NCBI RefSeq assembly: GCF_001280005.1 | Contig: NZ_LGDW01000007.1 | Coordinates: 1-55,701 of the forward strand | From: Streptomyces sp. NRRL WC-3618 | GTDB lineage: Bacteria; Actinomycetota; Actinomycetes; Streptomycetales; Streptomycetaceae | Direction of reading: 5' to 3' | DNA length: 55,701 nucleotides | Shown: positions 33,003 through 42,191 of the stretch, one piece after another | Layout of the letters: each line of letters opens with the position of its first letter | How positions within the stretch are numbered: position 1 is the first letter of the stretch | Made by a program: the position numbers and the translations under genes | The notes under the pieces: model-generated | Seen by the model: the letters and a program-made list of their open reading frames with translations, nothing else | What the model was told of the DNA's origin: nothing | The model's database searches: none

Positions 33003-34559
33003 ATGGACGACCAGTTCGACGCCGATGTGGCGATCATCGGCTACGGACCGACCGGGGTCCTGGCGGCCCTGTCGCTGGCGCACGAGAGTGCCACGACGAT
33101 CGTGTTCGAACGCGAGGAAGGGATCTACCAGCGAGCGCGGGCCATGACGGTCAACGACTGGACGGTGCGGATCATTCAGTCCCTCGGAGTCGACGACCGG
33201 GTTGCACCTACGCTGGAACCGCAACGCGCGTCGCGCTGGTTGACCTACGACCACGCTGAGATCTACCGCGTCGAGCACCCCCCGTCGCTCCTCGGCAAGG
33301 AACCGCGTTTCTACAACATCTACCAGCCAGCCCTGGAAGCCGAGCTGCGCGCCTGCGCCGAGGAGCGTTCTGAGATCGACACCCGTTTTGGCTACAACGT
33401 CACGGACGTCAATCAAGACGCCAACGGAGTGACCGTCACCGCTACCGAAGTCGCCACCCGCCGATCGACATCCGTGCGAGCGCGCTATGCCATCGCAGCC
33501 GACGGCGGTTCCTCCAAGACGCGTTCGGCGATCGGTGCACGGTTGGTCGGCGAAACGCTGAACGTGACGTGGGTCGTCATCGACTGCCGGGTCAAGCGCT
33601 GGTGGCCCGACCGCGACATCCTGACCTTCTGGTCCGACAAGGATCGCCCCGCCGTGGACGTGGCCCTTTCGGCAGGCAATCACCGCTGGGAGATTCCGCT
33701 GCGGCCTGACGAGTCGCCGGCGGACTATCCGACCACCACGGAGGTTTGGAACCTGCTCCAGGCCCTCGGCGTCTCCGAGGATGACGTGGAGATTCTTCAG
33801 CACGCCTTCTACCAGCACCACACGCGGATGGCGGACACCTGGCGAGTTGGACGCGTCTTCCTGGCCGGCGACGCGGCCCACATGATGCCGCCATGGGCGG
33901 GCGCCGGGATGCAGTCCGGCATCCGTGATGCTCACGACCTGGGCTGGAAACTTGGCCGGGTGCTCAACGGGAGGCTGTCACCGCAGTGGCTCGACACCTA
34001 CGAGGTAGAGCGGCGCCCGAACGTCGCCTACTACACCGATCTCGCCGTACAGCTCGGCCGCATCATCAAGCAGGAGCTCTCCCCGGAGGAGCAAGCTCGC
34101 CTCACCCCACGAACCGGTGCACAGGACTCGACTGTGGAGCGCTCCACTCCACGGCTAGCGGCCGGCTGGTTCCGAGGTCAGTTCTCGTCCGGCTCACTCG
34201 TAGGTCGGATGATCCCGCAGCCGCTGGTCACCACGACGCACGGCCGGCGAATGCTTCTCGACGACTTTCTCGGCGACGGCTTCGTGCTGCTTGGAGCTGG
34301 GTTTGATCCCGCCACCGTGCTAAGCCCTGCCGAGAAGGATGGGTGGGATGAGCTGGGCGCCCGCTACGTGACAGTCAGTCCTGCCAACGCGCACGCATCC
34401 GGACCCGATACGTGCGTCGACACCGCACGAACGCTGCTCCCGTGGTTGGAGGAGAGTGGTGTACGCGTCCTGGCCGTACGACCGGACCGCTTCATCGCCG
34501 CCACCGACGTCGACGGTCTGGCGGTCCCGGAGTTTCCCGCCGTCGCCCCTGCCAACTGA
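33003..34559 (+). CDS. mhpA: MhpA-like FAD-dependent 3-(3-hydroxyphenyl)propionate hydroxylase
   Basis: This 518-residue class A flavin monooxygenase has the FAD motif IIGYGPTGVLAALSLAH at the N-terminus and the second FAD motif GRVFLAGDAAHMMPPWAGAGMQSGIRDAHDLGWKL near residues 280-315, both very like MhpA. It hydroxylates 3-hydroxyphenylpropionate or 3-hydroxycinnamate to the 2,3-diol. AGAAGG lies six bases before the ATG at 33003. It stands alone, about 8 kb from the intact mhp genes but beside a broken MhpE homolog, as if from a second, decaying mhp cluster. Confidence 0.82.
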   Translation: MDDQFDADVAIIGYGPTGVLAALSLAHESATTIVFEREEGIYQRARAMTVNDWTVRIIQSLGVDDRVAPTLEPQRASRWLTYDHAEIYRVEHPPSLLGKEPRFYNIYQPALEAELRACAEERSEIDTRFGYNVTDVNQDANGVTVTATEVATRRSTSVRARYAIAADGGSSKTRSAIGARLVGETLNVTWVVIDCRVKRWWPDRDILTFWSDKDRPAVDVALSAGNHRWEIPLRPDESPADYPTTTEVWNLLQALGVSEDDVEILQHAFYQHHTRMADTWRVGRVFLAGDAAHMMPPWAGAGMQSGIRDAHDLGWKLGRVLNGRLSPQWLDTYEVERRPNVAYYTDLAVQLGRIIKQELSPEEQARLTPRTGAQDSTVERSTPRLAAGWFRGQFSSGSLVGRMIPQPLVTTTHGRRMLLDDFLGDGFVLLGAGFDPATVLSPAEKDGWDELGARYVTVSPANAHASGPDTCVDTARTLLPWLEESGVRVLAVRPDRFIAATDVDGLAVPEFPAVAPAN

Positions 34560-34701
34560 TGGTCTCCCAGACCGCGTGGTGGACGCGGCCCGGGGAACCA
34601 TCGAGCCCGCAGCGCTCAAGACAGCCGATCGCATCCGCAAGCGGCACAAGCCAGGTTCGCTTCGCGGGCGGAGCCGCGCTTGCCTGAGGATCAGCGCGTC
34701 C

Positions 34702-35462
34702 TCATGCCTTGTGCTCCCGCGCGGAAACCTCGGTAAGGGCGATGTCGTAGATCATGTCCTCCTGACCACCGACGAGCCCGCGACGGCCGCACTCCATCAG
34801 CAGGTCCCGCACGTCAACCCCATAGCGCTCAGAGGCAACTTCCGCGTGCCTCAGGAATGACGAGTACACGCCGGCGTACCCCAGGGTCAGGGTCTCCCTG
34901 TCAACACGTACCGGACGGTTCTGCAACGGTCGCACCAGGTCGTCGGCGGAGTCCTGGAGTGCGAAGAGGTCGCAGCCGTGCTTGAAGTCCATCAGGTCCG
35001 CAACCGCGATGAACGGCTCGATCGGGCAGTTTCCCGCGCCGGCGCTATGCCCGGCGAGCGATGCGTCAACACGATGGACGCCGTTCTGCACAGCCGTGAC
35101 CGAGTTCGCGCCCTCAGGAAACCCGAGACATCCATGCCGATCTCGCGAGCTGCAGCGCTGTGCTGCGCGGAGATGTCGGCTTCAGTGCAGTGGGTGGCTA
35201 TTCGCACCGAACGGACGCCCATCTGGTAAGCCTGCTTCAGCTCGTGGATCGTGCCGACTCCCGGGAGGAGAAGCGTGGTGAGACGCGCGCGCTCGAGAAC
35301 GTCGGCGGCCGCCTCGATCCACTCCCAGTCAGTGTTCGAGCCGGGCCCGTAGTTCACCGATGAGCCGGCGAGCCCATCGCCATGAGCAACTTCGATGGCG
35401 TCGACACCCGCGTCGTCCAGGGACGCCACCCTCATCGAGACCGGCACCGAGTCCTCTCGCTA
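34702..35462 (-). pseudogene. 4-hydroxy-2-oxovalerate aldolase (MhpE-like), internally deleted
   Basis: Two minus-strand frames match the intact aldolase at 41169-42191. The 5' part runs from [17 protein letters not shown] to EIGMDVSGF. The 3' part runs from [27 protein letters not shown] to the C-terminus. About 70 codons between them, including the metal-binding HAH motif, are missing and the frame changes. The first 35 or so codons are also gone. It cannot be functional. The strand is opposite to the neighbouring MhpA-like gene. Confidence 0.85.
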
Positions 35463-36119
35463 GTGTCGATGTGTCGTGGGATCGGATCGATCCCCTGCTG
35501 CCGTGGAGGGACTGCACTCCCATTGCACCATCGGGCTGCCGGCCCTGACCAACCTCACGGCGGCCGAGCTGGGCACCGAGGTACTCCAGGTGGCTTGTGA
35601 AGCCCTGGCGGACGGCACCTCGCTGCCGAACGCCCAGCGATTGGTGGCGGGAGGGGGCTGACCTGGGGCTTCGCAGGGAAATGTGCGTTGACCTGGGAAA
35701 CCTTCTCTCCGTAGTCCCGCGGGTCAACGTCGTTTCCCAGGCTCATTGCCCTGGACGTGCCCTCGCAGCGTCTCACCAGAGGGCGCCTTGCACTGCTGGC
35801 AGACGGGTGGTGGGCGGCGTCGCCGCCAGGCTCAATGAGCGGTGTGCATCGTGAAGTTGCAGGTCACGGGTCTGGTGTGAATGGCGAGTTGGGTACTCGT
35901 GCTGGTCGGCGGCCGATGACCATGGCGTAGATCATCGGGCAGGTCTGGCTCCGGCGGGATGCCGGGTTCGGCTGCGCCCACGACCGGCCCCCGGCCTACG
36001 ATCCGTCAGCAGGTCGGCACGCCGTGAGACCGCGGGAGGGCGCCGGGGATCTTCGCTGCGCGAGGCCAGGAGTTCGCCGAGCCGGTCGTTCGTCGAGGCG
36101 TCCATCTTCTGACCCTTCG
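35463..36119. other. Decayed stretch with insertion-sequence remnants
   Basis: An open plus-strand frame ending at 35661 (reading LPALTNLTAAELGTEVLQVACEALADG) looks protein-like but I cannot name it. Near 35844-35866 a 23-bp word recurs, with small changes, at 39203-39226. The minus strand next to it (about 35870-35940) reads IYAMVIGRRPA, reminiscent of a transposase end. No complete gene is supported. Confidence 0.35.
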
Positions 36120-37052
36120 TCAGCGCGGTGCGGTGGTGCCGATGGGCACGCGGCGTTCGATGAACTCGATCTGGTCGGCGACCACCGTCTCGAACAAGTC
36201 ACCGACGTAGATGTCGAAGTGGCTGGCGTCGTATCGCTTGATCTCGCCCCGCGGCGCGCGGCGAGCCAGTTCTTCGGTCGCCTTGGCAGGGGTCACCACG
36301 TCCCGTTCGCACAGCGAGATCAGCAGCGGCGACGTCACGTCGGTCGCGCGAAGACCGGGCCGGTAGCTTGGGACCTGGAACATGTACCGAGCTGGAATCT
36401 GGGGGATCTCGAAGGGCATCCCTGCGGCCGCGTAGATCGCACGGAACCCTGGGAGGGAATCCGGGGACGTCATCACCGCCACGTCACCTGGGGCTCCGAC
36501 GACGGCCATGCGCACCGGTGGACGGCCGAGCATTGCAACCACCCGGTCCTTCAGTGCGGTCCGCATCAGGCGCAGGGCTGCCTTCTTAGGCATCGCGCTC
36601 ACGGTGGCCTTTCCGTCCGAGAAGGGGCACTGCGCGATCACCGCGGCGACTCGGTGGTCGTCCGCTGCCGTGATCATCACGTGTCCACCGGCGAAGGAGG
36701 TGCCCCAGAGGATCACCCGCTCGGGGTCGGCGCCGTCGATGGTCCGGGCGAACGCCACCGCGTTTCGCCAGTCCTCCAGCTGCAGCGGGATGTCGACGAA
36801 CTCTCTTGGCTCGCCCGTGCTCGCACCGAAGTGGCGGTAGTCGAACGTCATCGCCAGGTAGCCGCGTTGCGCGAACCTCTCGGCATAGGTGTCGAGCCGG
36901 AGGCTCTTGACTCCTGACAGCCCGTGCGCGAGCACGACAATCGGCAGGAGCCCTCGATCGTCGGAAGCGGCGGGACGGAAGATCGAGGCTTCGCACTCGC
37001 CGTCCCCGGACCTGAATCGCGCTTCAGTCCGAGGCCCTGATACACCAGTCAC
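36120..37052 (-). CDS. Alpha/beta hydrolase (dienelactone-hydrolase/Xaa-Pro peptidase-like)
   Basis: This 310-residue hydrolase has the oxyanion segment VLAHGLSGVKSLRLDTYAERFAQRGY, nucleophile Ser in WGTSFAGG (near residue 120), a late acid in LCERD and His in DASHFDIYVG. The GTG at 37052 is used because GGGAG lies six bases upstream; a longer upstream frame has no family match. It stands alone on the minus strand between the aldolase remnant and the intron remnant. The substrate is unknown, perhaps an ester or ring-cleavage lactone. Confidence 0.75.
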   Translation of the reverse strand: MTGVSGPRTEARFRSGDGECEASIFRPAASDDRGLLPIVVLAHGLSGVKSLRLDTYAERFAQRGYLAMTFDYRHFGASTGEPREFVDIPLQLEDWRNAVAFARTIDGADPERVILWGTSFAGGHVMITAADDHRVAAVIAQCPFSDGKATVSAMPKKAALRLMRTALKDRVVAMLGRPPVRMAVVGAPGDVAVMTSPDSLPGFRAIYAAAGMPFEIPQIPARYMFQVPSYRPGLRATDVTSPLLISLCERDVVTPAKATEELARRAPRGEIKRYDASHFDIYVGDLFETVVADQIEFIERRVPIGTTAPR

Positions 37053-37212
37053 CTGACTCTCCCATCGCCGTTCGTCTTTGTCCGATCGCGGGCCGGGCCG
37101 AGAGCACCGGTGCACTCATGGTCGATCAGTGACGGGCGCTACTCAATGTCGGGTTGCACATTCTTGAGCGGGTGATCTGTGCTACTTGCACAGGTGGGTC
37201 TCGTATTGTTGC

Positions 37213-37973
37213 GTGTCGCGTCCTGGTTCGGAGGGAGCAAGATCGCGGGCCGTAGCGTTAAGCGAACTCTGCAGGCTCGTCAGAAGTGCAGCGAAAGAGC
37301 CGAGCCGTTCATGTCACTGCGAAGGCCATGTCCGGCAGGCCCTGGTCCGGGGTTCGCCTGTCGGGTCTTGCCGGGGTAGGGGAGATGGCACGTGATCAAG
37401 GTCTCGTCTGGAGGCAGGAGAGACCCGTCTGCGGCCGGGCAGGGAGGGGTTCGATTTCCTGGGCTGTCACCTGCATGCCTGCATGTGGGGTCGGCTGTGG
37501 GAACAGAAGCGGGTCGTCCGCTACTACCTGCACCGTTGGCCCTCGCAGCGGTCGATGAAACGGGCGCGGGTCAGGTTCAAGGACCTCACCGATCGTCGCC
37601 GGGTCGGGATGAAGTTGGAGGACGTCGTCGACGCCCTGCACCTGTTCCTTCGGGGTGGGGCAACTACTTCCGCACTGGCAACGCAGCCGACAAGTTCATC
37701 GAGCTCGACCGGTACGTCGCGTGGCGGCTGAAACGGCTTCTGATCAAGAAGCAGGGGCCACAACCTACGCGCCGGACAGGCGGGGCGCTGGACCCGGACC
37801 TGATTCCACGACCAGGGGCTTCACCAGCTCATGGGCACCATCCGCTACCCGAAGGCAGCGTAACCATGCATAGAAGACCGTCGGCACGCCGTATGCGGGA
37901 AAACCGCACGTACGGATTGAAAGGGGGATGGGGAACCCGGACCGCCAGGCGGCGGCACCGGCGCCCCTGACTA
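37213..37973 (+). mobile_element. Group II intron remnant with truncated maturase
   Basis: A domain V-like hairpin (GTATGCGG, GAAA-type loop, CCGCACGTAC near 37890-37912), followed by a G-rich stretch and a CTAC end near 37970-37973, is the standard 3' end of a bacterial group II intron. The 5' limit is uncertain: GTGTCGCG at 37213 is a candidate GUGYG-like start. The body is far too short for an intact intron (normally about 2 kb). The 3' end abuts the PucR-type gene start at 37977. Confidence 0.65.
37435..37860 (+). pseudogene. Group II intron reverse transcriptase/maturase, C-terminal remnant
   Basis: One frame reads REGFDFLGCHLHACMW (end of the RT palm/thumb border) and RSMKRARVRFKDLT (domain X). 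After a one-base frameshift near 37655 it continues RGWGNYFRTGNAADKFIELDRYVAWRLKRL, the conserved GIIM maturase end. The polymerase core with YADD is absent. It lies within the intron remnant and would not give an active enzyme. Confidence 0.8.
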
Positions 37974-37976
37974 CCG

Positions 37977-39197
37977 ATGCAGAGCAGCAGTTTGCGGGGC
38001 GCTACGGATGAGTTGCTGCGCAACACGTCCAAGGTGCTCCTGGCCGATACGACCCTCTTGCGGCCTGTCCAGGAAGCTGTCGCCAACGCCACCGACCGCC
38101 GCTTCGGATCGGACCCCTCCATCGCAGAGGCGATAGGTGAGGCCACCCGGGCCAACGCCCAGCATTGGGCACGCTCAATGTACGAAGACCCGCAGCGGGA
38201 CGTCGAGCCCAATCTGACCAGCCAGATCGTCGGCATCGCTCGCGATGGATATCGCTGGGGCGAGGAGGACACCTTCCGCGCCTCGTACCACGCCGGCCAG
38301 CAGGTGATGTGGTCCATCTGGATGAAGATCGCCTTTTCGCTGTGCGACGAACCAGACGTCCTGTTGCCTGCTCTTGACCGGGCCTCCCGCTCACTGTCGC
38401 TCTGGATCGAGGGCACGGTCAGTGCCCTGATCGACATCCTCGAGCAGGAACGCGCAGCTCTGTCGGGCGACCAGCACGTGAGACGCCTTGAGCTGATCAA
38501 TCTCATCCTGGGCGGGGCACCGGTTCCCGCGACCGCTGTTGACCAGAGACTCGGGTACCCGCTGCGGGCCAAACACCTGGGCGTGATCCTCTGGGCGCCA
38601 GCACAGGTCGCCGATCGCGAGACACTCGTGCAGGTCGCGAGCCGGCTCGGCCTGGTCGCGGAGTCCAGGAACCAACTGCTCGTCCAGGCCAGTGCTTCGT
38701 CGCTGTGGCTGTGGCTGACGCCCGGAATCCCGGTTTCGCCCGAGGCGCTCGAGGCAGCCGTAGCCCCTTACCGCGACGTCAGGCTTGCGATCGGCTCTCT
38801 GGACGAGGGGGTGGACGGCTTCCGACGCACCCACGACCGTGCGGTCGAGACCCAGCGGCTGGTGCAGACCCACAACGCCCACCGGGTCGCCTTCTATGAC
38901 GAGGTCGCGGCCGTCCTCTTGCTGGCCCGAGACGACGCCCGGCTGCGCGAGTTCATTCACGCCATTCTCGGCCCGCTCGCCTCGGGTCCACAGGAACTAC
39001 GTGACACACTGCGGATGTTCATCCACCAGCGGTACAACGCATCGCGGACAGCAGAGCTTCTGTTCGCCCACCGAAACACGGTCCTGCAACGCATTCGCCG
39101 CGCCCAGGACCGCCTTCCCGTCACCCTGGACCGGCACGGCACCAATGTCGGCATCGCCCTGGACGCGATGCACTGGCTGAACCTCCAGTACGAGTGA
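37977..39197 (+). CDS. PucR-type helix-turn-helix transcriptional regulator
   Basis: This 406-residue regulator has an N-terminal helical sensor-like half (residues 1-165), a middle GGDEF-like fold region, and a C-terminal PucR HTH in FIHQRYNASRTAELLFAHRNTVLQRIRRAQDRL (about 345-380). Family members activate catabolic genes. The ATG at 37977 lies four bases after the presumed 3' end of the group II intron remnant, and no ribosome site is visible there, so the native start or promoter may have been displaced. Candidate targets are the neighbouring catabolic genes. Confidence 0.8.
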   Translation: MQSSSLRGATDELLRNTSKVLLADTTLLRPVQEAVANATDRRFGSDPSIAEAIGEATRANAQHWARSMYEDPQRDVEPNLTSQIVGIARDGYRWGEEDTFRASYHAGQQVMWSIWMKIAFSLCDEPDVLLPALDRASRSLSLWIEGTVSALIDILEQERAALSGDQHVRRLELINLILGGAPVPATAVDQRLGYPLRAKHLGVILWAPAQVADRETLVQVASRLGLVAESRNQLLVQASASSLWLWLTPGIPVSPEALEAAVAPYRDVRLAIGSLDEGVDGFRRTHDRAVETQRLVQTHNAHRVAFYDEVAAVLLLARDDARLREFIHAILGPLASGPQELRDTLRMFIHQRYNASRTAELLFAHRNTVLQRIRRAQDRLPVTLDRHGTNVGIALDAMHWLNLQYE

Positions 39198-39235
39198 GCA
39201 CGGTGCATCGTGAAAGCTGCACGTCAGAGCGCGGG

Positions 39236-39370
39236 GTCGGCGGTCTCAGCATGGTCTCCAACAACTGCGGGGCGATGGAGACCGGGCTGGCCGTGCTGCT
39301 CGCCGCCGAGCGGATTGCCCGGGTGACCGGCTCCTACATCGGGCGAACAGGAGTTCGCGCGGCAGGGAGC
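39236..39370 (+). pseudogene. Scrap of a 3-oxoacid CoA-transferase subunit A gene
   Basis: The frame reads [32 protein letters not shown], matching residues about 48-80 of the intact subunit A at 2232-2987 ([31 protein letters not shown]). A frameshift follows and similarity ends. It shows that a second CoA-transferase gene once stood here. The rest of the 39198-39552 gap shows nothing I can assign. Confidence 0.7.
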
Positions 39371-39552
39371 GGTCGTGTGGCTGCTTCCGTCGACGGGTTA
39401 CGCCGCCTCGGTCGGGTTGGCCACCCACGGGTGCGGGCTGCGGCGGCGCTCGGGGTACCGCGGGGTCGGTAGACCGTTGGTGGCGGTGGGTTCGCTCCGG
39501 TCCGCGCGCTTCGGTCACCACGCGTCCGCTTGCTCAGATCGCCTCCCCGGGT

Positions 39553-40197
39553 CTACGCGACGGAATCTGGGGACGCGTCGCCCATTGCCGCTGTGACTCC
39601 CCTGGTGATGGTCGGGCCGAACTGTCGGACCTGGGGGATCGTGGTCACCATGTGGGCCGCGACCCGTTCACTGAGGCAGAGGAGCTGGTGTGGGACGTCG
39701 CCGGGGAAGCGGACGAAGTCGCCCGCGGCCAGGTCCACCGGTTCGTTGAGCGGTCCGGTGCGCAGCTTGCCGGTAATCACGTAGACATGGTGCAGGGTGC
39801 CCGAGGCGTGGGGCGGGACCACTTCCGGGGCTTTGCCGCTGCGCTCGAGGCGCAGAAGCAGAGTGCGGACATACCCGGAGCCGTAGGTCTCGTCCAAGAG
39901 GCGCTCCGTCCAGTTGACCCCGTCCGCCCACGCACCTTCGTCCTGGCGCTGTACGTAGACCGGTGTGCCCCATTCCGTGAGCAGTCGGCGCGCCGGGACG
40001 TCGAGTGCCGCACCGAGCAGGGACAGCGTCTCGACCGTGGGATTGCCCGAGCCCTGCTCGATCTTGGACAGCGTCTGTTTCGACAGGCCCGACCGGCGCG
40101 CGAGCTCGCCCAAAGACATCGCCCGCTCCAGCCGGAAGCGCCGTACATTGCGGGCCACGAGTTCGTTCTCACGTGGGGTGTCACTTTTAATGTGCAT
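39553..40197 (-). CDS. XRE family regulator with C-terminal cupin domain
   Basis: This 214-residue regulator has an N-terminal HTH (NVRRFRLERAMSLGELARRSGLSKQTLSKIEQGSGNPTVETLSLLGAAL, about residues 18-65) and a C-terminal cupin sensor (HHVYVITGKLRTGPLNEPVDLAAGDFVRFPGDVPHQL). No ribosome site precedes the ATG at 40197, but AATAAT ends seven bases before it, which would suit a leaderless transcript. It is divergent from the IclR gene across 108 bp. Such proteins often respond to small acids or amino acids. Confidence 0.83.
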   Translation of the reverse strand: MHIKSDTPRENELVARNVRRFRLERAMSLGELARRSGLSKQTLSKIEQGSGNPTVETLSLLGAALDVPARRLLTEWGTPVYVQRQDEGAWADGVNWTERLLDETYGSGYVRTLLLRLERSGKAPEVVPPHASGTLHHVYVITGKLRTGPLNEPVDLAAGDFVRFPGDVPHQLLCLSERVAAHMVTTIPQVRQFGPTITRGVTAAMGDASPDSVA

Positions 40198-40305
40198 GGC
40201 GTCATTATTGACGGACGTAGGGTCTGGTTCGCATTCTTGTCACGTAAAGATTGCCGAGTGGTCAACTGAAAGTGACGCCGCTCATGGGAACCGAGGTGAA
40301 TGACC

Positions 40306-41079
40306 ATGACCACGACCCTCGCCGACGCCGTACGTGACGACCGGGCCGCCATCGACAAGGCGGTGAGTCTTCTCGTGGCGCTGGGTGACCGGTCCGGCAG
40401 GGGAGCCGGCGTCAGCGAGCTCGCGCGCAGGGCCCAGCTGAGCAAGTCCACCGCCTACCGCGTGCTGGGGATGCTCGAGCGCAATGGCGTCGTGGAGCGT
40501 CACGGCACCGGGTACCGACTCGGCGAGCGCCTGCACCGCCTGGGACAAGCGGTGCACGGCCCGGAAGCCGAGCACGTGCGCGACGTCCTGCTGCCCTTCC
40601 TGACCGACCTGTACGAACTGACCCGGGAGACGGTGCACCTGGCGGTGCTCCACGACACCCACGCCGCCTACCTCGCCAAGCTGTACGGTCACCGCTCGAC
40701 GGCCGTGCCCTCACGCATCGGCGGCCGCCTCCCGGCCCACGCGACGGCGGTGGGCAAGGCACTGCTGGCCTTCGACGTCGACGCGGCCGAAGAGGCGGTG
40801 CGACGGCCGCTGCCGCGTTTCACCCACCGCACCATCACCGAACCCGAGGCGCTCTCCGCTGAGTTGGAACGCATCCGCCGCACCGGGGTGGCTTTCGACG
40901 ACGAGGAGTACCAGCCGGGTCTGGCCTGCGTGGCCGTACCGGTTCTCAGCCGCAGCGGACGGGCGGTGGCGGCGCTGTCGGTCGCCGGTCGGCGCGGGCA
41001 CATCGACACACGACAGGTGAGCGGCCAGGTCCGCCGCATCGCCGCCGCCGCGTCGCAGGCGTGGGCCCGGCGGATGTGA
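40306..41079 (+). CDS. IclR family transcriptional regulator (MhpR/OhpR-like candidate)
   Basis: This 257-residue regulator has a winged HTH (KAVSLLVALGDRSGRGAGVSELARRAQLSKSTAYRVLGMLERNGVVER) and the C-terminal effector domain (AVLHDTHAAYLAKLYG, GRLPAHATAVGKALLA, ACVAVPVLSRSGRAVAALSVAG). GAGGTG at 40293-40298 favours the ATG at 40306 over the one at 40300. It lies next to the phenylpropionate genes; in E. coli MhpR and Rhodococcus OhpR, IclR proteins activate this pathway, so the same role is likely here. Confidence 0.85.
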   Translation: MTTTLADAVRDDRAAIDKAVSLLVALGDRSGRGAGVSELARRAQLSKSTAYRVLGMLERNGVVERHGTGYRLGERLHRLGQAVHGPEAEHVRDVLLPFLTDLYELTRETVHLAVLHDTHAAYLAKLYGHRSTAVPSRIGGRLPAHATAVGKALLAFDVDAAEEAVRRPLPRFTHRTITEPEALSAELERIRRTGVAFDDEEYQPGLACVAVPVLSRSGRAVAALSVAGRRGHIDTRQVSGQVRRIAAAASQAWARRM

Positions 41080-41111
41080 CGGCGGGTCGGGAATGCCTTG
41101 AGCAGGCGCGC

Positions 41112-41148
41112 GCGGGCGGCCGGTGACATCTCGTCCCCGGCCGCCCGC
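41112..41148. terminator. Bidirectional terminator between convergent IclR and aldolase genes
   Basis: GCGGGCGGCCGG (41112-41123) pairs perfectly with CCGGCCGCCCGC (41137-41148) across a 13-base loop, placed between two convergent stop codons (41079 and 41169). Confidence 0.8.
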
Positions 41149-41168
41149 TCCATGCTTCGGTGCCGGCC

Positions 41169-42191
41169 TCACCTCGTGGCCGGCTCACGCTCCAGCAGGT
41201 CGAGTGCGATGTCGACGATCATGTCCTCCTGGCCGCCGACCAGGCCGCGCCGGCCGACCTCCAGCAGGATGGTGCGGACGTCGACGCCGTACTGCCGTGC
41301 GGCGGCCTCGGCGTGCCGCAGGAAGCTGGAGTAGACGCCGGCGAAGCCGAGGGTGAGGGTCTCGCGGTCGACCTGGACCGGGCGGTCCTGGAGCGGTCGT
41401 ACGAGATCGTCGGCCGCGTCCTGGAGAGCGAACAGGTCGCAGCCGTGCTTCCAGCCCTGGAGGGTGGCGACCGCGACGAAGGGCTCGATCGGGCAGTTGC
41501 CGGCGCCGGCGCCGTGCCCGGCCAGGGAGGCGTCAACTCTGGTGGCCCCCTCCTCGACGGCGACGACCGAGTTGGCCACCGCCAGGGAGAGGTTCTGGTG
41601 GGCGTGGATGCCGATCTGGGTCTCCGGCTCCAGCACGTCCCGGTAGGCGCGGACGCGTTCGCGGACGCCGTCCATGGTGAGCCGACCGCCGGAGTCGGTG
41701 ACGTACACGCAGTGCGCGCCGTACGACTCCATGAGCTTGGCCTGCTCGGCCAGCTTCTCGGCGGGGGCCATGTGGCTGAGCATCAGGAACCCGGAGACGT
41801 CCATGCCGAGTTCCCTGGCCGTTGCGATGTGCTGGGCCGAAACGTCGGCCTCAGTGCAGTGGGTGGCGATGCGGATGGACCGCACGCCGAGGGAATAGGC
41901 GTGTTTGAGCTCGGCGATGGTGCCGATGCCGGGCAGCAGCAGCGTGGTGAGGGTGGCGCGCTCCAGGACGGAGGCGGCGGCCTCGATCCACTCCCAGTCG
42001 GTGTTGCTGCCGGGGCCGTAGTTGACCGAGCCGCCCGCCAGGCCGTCGCCGTGGGCGACCTCGATCGCGTCGACGCCGGCCGCGTCCAGGGCCGCGACGA
42101 TCCGGGACACGTCGGCGGGCGCGATCCGGTGCCGTACGGCGTGCATGCCGTCCCGCAGGGTGACGTCCTGGACATACAGGTCGGTGGTCAT
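41169..42191 (-). CDS. mhpE: 4-hydroxy-2-oxovalerate aldolase
   Basis: This 340-residue class II, metal-dependent aldolase splits 4-hydroxy-2-oxovalerate into pyruvate and acetaldehyde. The DVTLRDGMH motif (Arg13, Asp14), DSGGR near 166-170 and the HAH metal motif (His196, His198) are present. It forms a channelling complex with the acetaldehyde dehydrogenase encoded just upstream, with which it shares an ATGA overlap. It is the last gene of the minus-strand mhp operon. A deleted paralog is at 34702-35462. Confidence 0.93.
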   Translation of the reverse strand: MTTDLYVQDVTLRDGMHAVRHRIAPADVSRIVAALDAAGVDAIEVAHGDGLAGGSVNYGPGSNTDWEWIEAAASVLERATLTTLLLPGIGTIAELKHAYSLGVRSIRIATHCTEADVSAQHIATARELGMDVSGFLMLSHMAPAEKLAEQAKLMESYGAHCVYVTDSGGRLTMDGVRERVRAYRDVLEPETQIGIHAHQNLSLAVANSVVAVEEGATRVDASLAGHGAGAGNCPIEPFVAVATLQGWKHGCDLFALQDAADDLVRPLQDRPVQVDRETLTLGFAGVYSSFLRHAEAAARQYGVDVRTILLEVGRRGLVGGQEDMIVDIALDLLEREPATR

